Shown: positions 16,271 to 21,602 of the stretch, in pieces
Position numbering within the stretch: the stretch's first letter is position 1
Layout of the letters: every line of letters begins with the position of its first letter
DNA from: Chara braunii
Taxonomy: Eukaryota > Streptophyta > Charophyceae > Charales > Characeae
Assembly: GCA_003427395.1 (NCBI GenBank)
Contig: BFEA01000150.1
Coordinates: forward strand, 1,955,896-1,977,497
Direction: 5' to 3'
Length of the DNA: 21,602 nucleotides
Made by a program: the position numbers and the translations under genes
Notes under the pieces: model-generated
Databases searched by the model: none
The model's input: only the letters and a program-made list of their open reading frames with translations
Told to the model about the DNA's origin: nothing

Positions 16271-17892
16271 ATGCCCGCTACAGCTTTGGGCATGTCGGGC
16301 CAACTTGTTGGCGAGTCCATTGCCGATTTCCGCAAGTGGGTCCAAGATCAGCTCGCACAGATCGAGGTTGAGGAACAGCGCCAAGCGGAAGTCGAGGCTG
16401 CCCGCCCACAGGCTGAAGCAGAGGCAGCAACTGCTTCAGGCCGCAGCTGATGCCGATGCCCAGGCCCGCCGCAAGCAGGCCCGAGATCTGCTGCAGCGGC
16501 ACGAAGCCGCCAGCGTCGACAGGCTCAAGTTTTGGCACTTTGAACCATCCGAGGGCCACGACGACGCGACATCGGAAGAGCAACACAAAGAGTTCCTCTC
16601 CAAGCTTGTGACCCGGTTGGTTTACACCTGTAACCAACTGCAGTCCGAGTTTGAGAAACAGCACCAGGAACTGGAGAATCTCTGACAGGCTGTGCGGAAC
16701 CATACCCGTGTACAAGACTTGGAGCAAGCAGCACTGCGGAACCATACCCGTGTACAAGACCTGGAGCAAGCAGCACCAAGACCAGATGGGCACGAGGATG
16801 CATGAGGATGCCACGTGGGCACTTCATACCTGTGTACAAGACTTGGAGCAAGCAGCACCAAGACCAGATGCTGGCAAACCCAGCAATTCAGCCTCAAACC
16901 GCCAGTTGGAGCAACGACTCGACCACGTACTCGCAATGCTCGGCAACATCAACACTTTCGCCGCACCAGCCACCATCAGCGAGCAATTCGACACCTTGAA
17001 GACCGAGATTAGGCATCTACAACATCCGCCAGCCAACGATGGCAGCACTGGTGCACCGCGGCAGTACAAGATGCCGACGTTCCGGATCGAGAAGTTCGGA
17101 AAAGTTTGACGACTATACATAGCAGGATCCAGTCGTCTGGTGACAGTCCTTTACGATGGAGACTCGGATTCATCGGGTTCCCTACTAGTATATTTCGGCG
17201 CTGTACCTCAACTCCAAGGGCGGATGCCAGATCTGGCTCAACCACATGGCAACCATCCACGGTGTCCAGGTCGCCAGCCTTCACACCAAGATCTCATGGG
17301 AAGAAGGAATGGAAGAAGCGATTTATCGTTGACGACGCCCCGACACTCGCCATCAATCGCCTCTTCGCCATGACTCAAGGCAACACACCGACACGTGACT
17401 GGCTCACAGAATGGCAAAAGATTGTGGCAACACCCGATCTTGACTTGCCGTTTTCGTATCTGCGCCGGGAGTTCTATAACCGGTCGTGTGCCGCCTTGAG
17501 CCTCGCCCTCGGTGATTGCGAAAAGTACATGACCTTTGCTGAAATCATCGACAAGGCTCGTGAGATCATCAAGACCAACCAGGCGGCAGCACACGAGAAA
17601 TCTGTGTCACAGCCAGTCGCTGCAGTCCAACCGGACAACCTTGTGGGAGACCCGACAGCCACCCCAGCATCACGTGAGGGAGATCAGGTGGCCACCGTCC
17701 AACCGCGAAGCAACAACAAATCCCGTGGAAAAGGGAAGGCGAAAACAGCATTGCCGGCCGGAAACAGACAGCCAGTACCAGGGGTCAAGTTTAGCTTGAC
17801 CGAGGCCGAATACAAGTGGCGCAGCTGGTATGGCTGCTGCTATTGGTGCAACAGCACCAAGCACAAGACCTCCCAATGCCAAGATCAAGGCA
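16271..17892 (+). pseudogene. LTR-retrotransposon gag, multiply broken
   Basis: The start MPATALGMSGQ at 16271 leads into a Glu/Ala/Gln-rich, probably coiled-coil N-terminal part. The frame shifts near 16425, continues through RLKFWHFEPSEGHDD and LVTRLVYTCNQLQSE, and meets TGA at 16683. A 42-bp repeat (14-residue unit RNHTRVQDLEQAAL) follows twice, with a third diverged copy about 110 bp later. After another stop and shift comes the stretch ending PTFRIEKFGK, then a one-base insertion at about 17100. The capsid-like core (DPVVW, METRIHRVP, WLNHMATIHGVQVA) holds three in-frame stops. A last frame gives RFIVDDAPTLAINRLFAMTQ, a basic linker and the zinc knuckle C-x2-C-x4-H-x4-C (Cys 17838, Cys 17847, His 17862, Cys 17877). 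Gag would form the virus-like particle and bind the element RNA. It ends abruptly at the deletion junction, with no protease. Confidence 0.87.
16695..16861 (+). repeat. 42-bp intragenic repeat in gag (three copies)
   Basis: CGGAACCATACCCGTGTACA followed by AGACTTGGAGCAAGCAGCAC occurs at about 16695 and 16737. A diverged third unit (CTTCATACCTGTGTACAAGA) lies at about 16822. The unit is 14 codons, so copy number can change without shifting frame. Confidence 0.9.
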
Positions 17893-18029
17893 AGGATGAT
17901 GTATGTTCGGTCTGCATTGCGACATTGATTGGTCTGATCATTGGTATTTCAGTCTTCCGCTGTGCTATCCTGTGCTATGTGAGAGAGGTCGGTTCTTGGT
18001 TCTGGTCTGCACCACATCGGTATGTGACA
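17893..18029 (+). repeat. 3' LTR remnant (last 137 bp)
   Basis: AGGATGATGT onward matches 15416-15552 base for base in length with eight substitutions, and ends in GACA before the AAACC target duplication. The reading frame of gag runs into it by chance, adding a Cys-rich peptide that is not part of Gag. Confidence 0.93.
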
Positions 18030-18034
18030 AAACC
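18030..18034. repeat. Target-site duplication, right (AAACC)
   Basis: An exact copy of 14482-14486, immediately after the terminal CA of the LTR element. Confidence 0.88.
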
Positions 18035-18045
18035 CCAGGGCTCTT

Positions 18046-18077
18046 TGTAAATGTATTTGACTGTAAATGTATTTGAC
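18046..18077. repeat. 16-bp tandem duplication
   Basis: TGTAAATGTATTTGAC occurs twice in a row. The rest of 18035-18429 shows no gene. Confidence 0.95.
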
Positions 18078-18429
18078 TGTATACGTATCCAGGTAAAGTT
18101 GAAAAGAGTCATTGGTAGTTTTAATGTCGCCAAATGCTATTTGCAGCTAGTTCTACTTGGCATGTCGCTATGTAGTTATTTGTCCCTAGGGGCAAGAGGC
18201 TGCCAAAAACCTGATTTTGTTTTCTTCACTTCTGAAACGGTTTTCACCTTTCTGCAGTCACAGATGCGGGCCCTAGAGTCCGATCCCCAGACCTCACTTT
18301 GCCCATGTACAGTATCGAGTCGACCCCCGAGTGTTTGAACCCATGGCCTATGTTTTGGTAGTTGTTGTCATACGTCGCAGGTCTGTGTAGCGGTAGGTGT
18401 TCGATCTGTAGATCTGTCGATTAGGAGTC

Positions 18430-18700
18430 ACAGCTCTGTCGAGGTCGTAGTTGTAGGTATTCGGAAAGGTCAAGGTCGTAGCTGCTACAGTCCTGAAAGG
18501 TCAACGTCGTAGCTGCTACAGTGCTCGAAAGGCCAAGTCCACAGACTTCCGGAAGGTCCAGAAGTGGCCTTTCGAAATTGCCTGAGCAGTCAGCAGTACC
18601 CAGTCCCAGTCCCACTTTGTCAGGGGCAAGTGGGCAAGTGGTGGAGTCCAACTTCACTTAGTCAGCGGTACCCAGTCCCAGTCTCCCTTTGCACAGTCAG
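18430..18700 (+). repeat. Direct repeats upstream of a TATA-like box
   Basis: Units built on AAGGTCAA-GTCGTAGCTGCTACAGT occur at about 18463 and 18500. CAGTACCCAGTCCCAGTC (about 18593) and CGGTACCCAGTCCCAGTC (about 18665) form a second pair about 72 bp apart. Repeats of this kind are common in retroelement U3 or promoter regions. Confidence 0.75.
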
Positions 18701-18765
18701 CAAGCACCATGAGGGACTGTGTGCACCATGGGCCCGGTGGAATAGGGGCAGACCAACGTCTTACA

Positions 18766-19209
18766 GAAGTATAAATCAAGAGGCACTGCCCAGCCATTCA
18801 TTCATTCTGCTGTGCGCCATGCGGAAGCGCTGCCCGAGCGTCTTGTGCGAAGGTGGTCTGCAGATGCCCGTAGTTGAAGTGGGCGAGAAGAGTGACAGTG
18901 TTAGTAGTAGAGTTAGCAGCGGCCATAGCCGCCGAGGTTAGAGATAGGTGAGACAGAGCACGCGTGCATGCAGTATTTAGGGTAATCCAGAGTCGAGGGT
19001 GTGTGCGAACAGCGGTGGACACAGTTACGAAAGTGGGATGTACAGGCGCTGTTGCGCCATAGCCTGTCGAAGCGAGTTTGCATCCGAACTGTGTTCTCGA
19101 GTTCCATATCTCTGAGTTTGAGTGGGCGCCTGGCACCAGTTCGATTTGCCATCTGTTTGCACGTATGCGTGTTGAGGAATAAAGCGAGTCTGATTGCACT
19201 TCAGTTTTC
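18766..19209 (+). promoter_or_regulatory. Promoter-like/possible solo LTR block
   Basis: TATAAAT (about 18769) lies downstream of the direct repeats, and AATAAA (19179-19184) lies about 410 bp further on, followed by a U-rich stretch. This resembles the U3-R-U5 order of an LTR, or a short transcription unit. I could not find a convincing TG...CA pair with a target duplication and no coding region is visible, so the element class is open. Confidence 0.35.
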
Positions 19210-19678
19210 AATTAAAAATAAATGAAAAGAAAGAGGAAAAACGATTTAGTTCATCTTACTCATTCAGCACTGCTCCAGTCATGGTATGATTTTGTTCAAT
19301 GTATCAGAAGTAGCGTTTTTTTTAGCTTTTTTTGGGTTTTCTTTCATTTAAGGCTGGTTCCCCATACAAACTGGAGCTATTTGGCCTCCAAAAGGTATTG
19401 AGTCTATTTCTATATTTGCTGGTTTAAAACAACAAGCCCTTTATGGCATATTAGTCAATAAAGCTTTCATAATATAATTTGCGATTTCGAAACTGGGAAA
19501 TTCTGCGAGCGCTCCTCGATCGACACCAGAGAAAGAGGTAGGCCAGCCAAGCTATATATACGTTGGATAGGAACAGGATTCTCTAATAAGTCCCACTTAA
19601 TTGGAGACATAGGATTTATGTAATACTTGTGAATTGAAATATGAGTAGAAAGTATTTAAACGTTCAAATAGAATAGCG
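19210..19678. other. AT-rich intergenic sequence, no gene seen
   Basis: T-rich runs at 19317-19335, a TATATATA at about 19553 and a GAAATTCTGCGAGCG word related to the leader repeat at 15712 are present. No coding or RNA gene is supported. Confidence 0.5.
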
Positions 19679-20015
19679 CTAAATTTCACGGATCTGGGCG
19701 AGGGCTGTATATGAGCTGTCAGCGCCCCTCGAGGCTATGGAAGCCATCCCCTGCTGCTCCACACCCATCACCTTCTTCTTCAGATCATCTCTCACCTTAT
19801 CGGCTTTCTCTTTAGCCTTTGCCACGGTTCACTCTTCCTCTTCCACACACAACCTATCCTTCCTGGCATTCTCAAGGGCCTGCTCCAATTGGGTCTTATT
19901 CTTTGCTATCTGGCTCTTCCTGGTCCCACAGGGAATCTTCTTCTTCCCTGCTGCTCCTTCAGTCTCCTCCTCCTTCTCTACCCCTTCTGCGGACGTACTT
20001 TCCCCGTCTTCTTCT
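19679..20015 (-). pseudogene. Decayed charged coding remnant, unknown protein
   Basis: On the minus strand one frame reads through about 110 codons with a single TGA, ending at a TAG at 19679-19681. It has a lysine/glutamate-rich composition (for example KNKTQLEQALENARKDRLC and, after the TGA, KAKEKADKVRDDLKKKVMG) followed by ASIASRGADSSYTALAQI. The heptad-like spacing suggests a coiled coil. It has no Met near its beginning and I do not recognise the family. A retroelement ORF1/gag remnant or a host gene fragment are both possible. The plus-strand frame over the same bases is Ser/Phe-rich and looks like its antisense shadow. Confidence 0.4.
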
Positions 20016-21602
20016 TCTCTTTGTAGTAGTTTGTACCCTTCTTCGCCAGGCTACACATATTCCTGTCCACTTCGTGATGTCGTACGTGGGGTACGACCGT
20101 GCCAAGGGAATCTTAACAGGAAGATGAATTGCAACAGATGTCTCCAAATGGTGGGGTAGATCAGCATATCATGCATCGGGTAATCGTCCATTATGGGGGA
20201 TTCGTACAACAGTCAGCCATGGTATGGCCCTGTTCCACTTCCTTCTATCACTTTGACCTACCCATAAAATAACCTGAAATAGGTTAACTTTACTAGCATT
20301 GCCAAGGTGTCGACTTTCCCTACTTCACATCGATTACCTCTCTCACTACTGGGGTATGGTGGATCCCGTTGACTGGCCAATAGCCAATCTAAGGACACAC
20401 TCCCCTCAACACTGGTCAACACGTGTGCGCACATGGTTCACTTGGACGCTGGTTGGTACCGATCTTAGTGCCAGACAGGTTGTTTAACGAGCACCCACAG
20501 CTCATGCCCGTGCAGCCACTTTGCACGCTTGCCTTCGGCAGGGTGACCCTAGCTATCCACTCGTGCACCCCACCTGACAACTCAAGACCAAATTGGCCAC
20601 ACCAGAAATTGGTGACGGCAGCTCCACTTCCAGGAAAGATTGGGCAAATTCCAGATAGCGCAAACGTGACTGACGCAGCACCAACAAGGCTTAGGGGTAG
20701 AAGTACTTCACTCCCAAGCTCGGTGAAGTACTCCTCTTTCGCTCTACGCTGCAGGCTCTATGCCACCAACTAATTGTCCTTTGCCTTTTCTCATTTTTTC
20801 TTTTCTTTTCTTTGCAACCGCCAACCTTTTTCCTTGCACGGCGGTTCACCTTCCTCCCACACTTCACTTCGGTCCACACGGAAGACAACCAGGGCCCAGC
20901 ACCGTCGACGGATCCCTATTCTCAACTCCTACTCCTGTCTGACTGCACAAAGACAGCAGCAGTGCTGCAGAGTGAATGAAGGAACTATGCATTGCCAAAT
21001 TTGGGTCTTTCCGGACCGGTATTTCTATGTCGGTCGCCTTCGGTCGATTTCCAATGTATCCGAATGTTTCATGGACTTCCCTGGAACTGAGCTGCATTTT
21101 GGCCCCTGACAGCTACCGACAAATAACGGTCCAAGCCTCTATGCAGCCCTAGGACCTGCTGGCCTACTGTATGTATTTACGAGGCCTGTTGGAATTTTCC
21201 TACAGGGGGGGGGCCTATGTTACAAGGGACTCTCGGACTGGAAAATCGGGACTGGAACTCTGAGATGCATGAATCCTTTCAATTTTGTATTTTATAAAAG
21301 TAATAATAAATTAATTGCAATCAGACTCGCTTTCAAACACACTTTTCACACATGTAAACAGTACGCAGCACACTGGCGACATGCGCCCACTCAAAACTCA
21401 GAGATATGGCTTCAGATACGAGTTCACTCTCAAATGGCTATGGCGACTTCAGCGCCCAAACATCTCACTGTTCACATGCACTGGATCACCCTGGATATCC
21501 CGCACGCATCACTCTAACACTCGAACACACACACTCACTACTAACTACAGCTATGGCAGCTATGGCTGCCTCTAACCTATCGCTATGCTAACTCCTCTTC
21601 TC
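20016..21602. other. Intergenic sequence to window end, no gene seen
   Basis: Several open frames of 60-116 codons exist on both strands with no domain, no shared codon bias and no paired signals. A 10-bp stem hairpin lies at 20702-20732 (AGTACTTCAC/GTGAAGTACT). A T/C-rich patch at 20780-20815, a run of nine G at about 21206-21214 and CA-rich sequence near 21520-21545 are the only other structure I noticed. Confidence 0.5.
20702..20732. repeat. Hairpin, 10-bp perfect stem
   Basis: AGTACTTCAC and GTGAAGTACT enclose an 11-nt loop. There is no gene next to it to which it could be assigned. Confidence 0.8.

Larger units (their letters stand above)
14487..18029 (+). mobile_element. LTR retrotransposon, internally deleted, probably Ty3/gypsy type
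   Basis: The element spans 3543 bp with both outer edges defined. It starts TGTGGCATAC and ends GTATGTGACA; the 5' LTR ends GTATGCGACA, whose reverse complement TGTCGCATAC matches the start at 9 of 10 bases. It is flanked by identical 5-bp duplications (AAACC). Order: 5' LTR (14487-15552), primer binding site (15556-15567), leader with microsatellite and GAATTCCG-type repeats, broken gag (16271-17892), 3' LTR remnant (17893-18029). Protease, reverse transcriptase, RNase H, integrase, a polypurine tract and about 930 bp of the 3' LTR are missing. Because a truncated 3' LTR cannot be replicated, the deletion must postdate insertion. The superfamily call rests on the Gag character and the CCHC knuckle, with no pol to confirm it. 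Confidence 0.9.

Noticed and set aside
16278-16814. 178-codon minus-strand frame
   Set aside because: It is antisense to the recognisable gag remnant, and its repeats mirror the 42-bp gag repeat.
17893-18050. Cys-rich C-terminal extension of Gag
   Set aside because: The same peptide is encoded at 15416-15552 inside the 5' LTR. It is LTR sequence read through by chance after the deletion, not a protein domain.
18798-19211. 137-codon minus-strand frame
   Set aside because: No recognisable domain. It lies over the TATA/AATAAA promoter-like block read in the opposite direction.
19737-20159. 140-codon plus-strand Ser/Phe-rich frame
   Set aside because: Low-complexity composition. The opposite strand gives a more protein-like charged frame, so this looks like its antisense.
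20299-20942. Overlapping plus-strand frames of 60-116 codons
   Set aside because: Three frames overlap, none has a domain or splice-site structure that I could support, and their lengths are within chance expectation.

Overview
The window looks like nuclear, intergenic, transposon-rich DNA from a large plant-type genome. I find no intact host protein gene, no prokaryotic operon, no CRISPR array and no rRNA or tRNA gene. The evidence is a retroposed U6 spliceosomal RNA copy, two decayed L1-type LINE copies, a plant-style LTR retrotransposon with an initiator-Met tRNA primer site, long (CT)n/(GT)n microsatellites and several minisatellites. The broken Gag resembles, from memory only, a Gag family abundant in the charophyte alga Chara braunii. 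I therefore favour a charophyte, but no search was run.

Layout. 1-2140: two compound (CT)/(GT) microsatellites, a U6 retropseudogene on the minus strand (about 448-569) with degenerate target-site duplications, an AT-rich palindromic block, and the first copy of a small terminal-inverted-repeat (TIR) element (1688-1880). 2470-3834: LINE copy 1, containing a large unrelated insert. 3907-4056: TIR element copy 4. 4780-5051: a 92-bp direct duplication. 5550-7080: a pyrimidine-rich minisatellite open in several frames, then a CA-rich minisatellite (7318-7640), a GC-rich 194-bp tandem duplication (7717-8100) and a 40-bp duplication. 8270-9800: dispersed short dyads and A-rich tracts. 9801-10207: two TIR elements meeting end to end. 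10550-13507: LINE copy 2, the better preserved one (RT palm motif, zinc finger, 3' stem-loop, A-rich tail). 13692-13846: TIR element copy 5. 14487-18029: an LTR retrotransposon with both outer boundaries and a 5-bp target duplication intact. It has lost all of pol and most of its 3' LTR, and its gag is broken by frameshifts and stops. 18430-19210: a promoter-like or LTR-like block. 19679-20015: an uncharacterised, decayed, charged coding remnant on the minus strand. The remainder to 21602 holds no feature I can support.

How the parts relate. The LINEs are a plausible source of the machinery that retroposed the U6 RNA. The five small elements share an inverted terminus beginning TTAAACCAYCAGTACGT and have divergent, often self-complementary interiors. 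They look like a non-autonomous DNA transposon family, possibly TTAA-targeting. This family, the exact borders of the LTR element and the TATA box at the apex of a nested dyad are the observations most worth following up. Nothing here appears to encode a functional host pathway.
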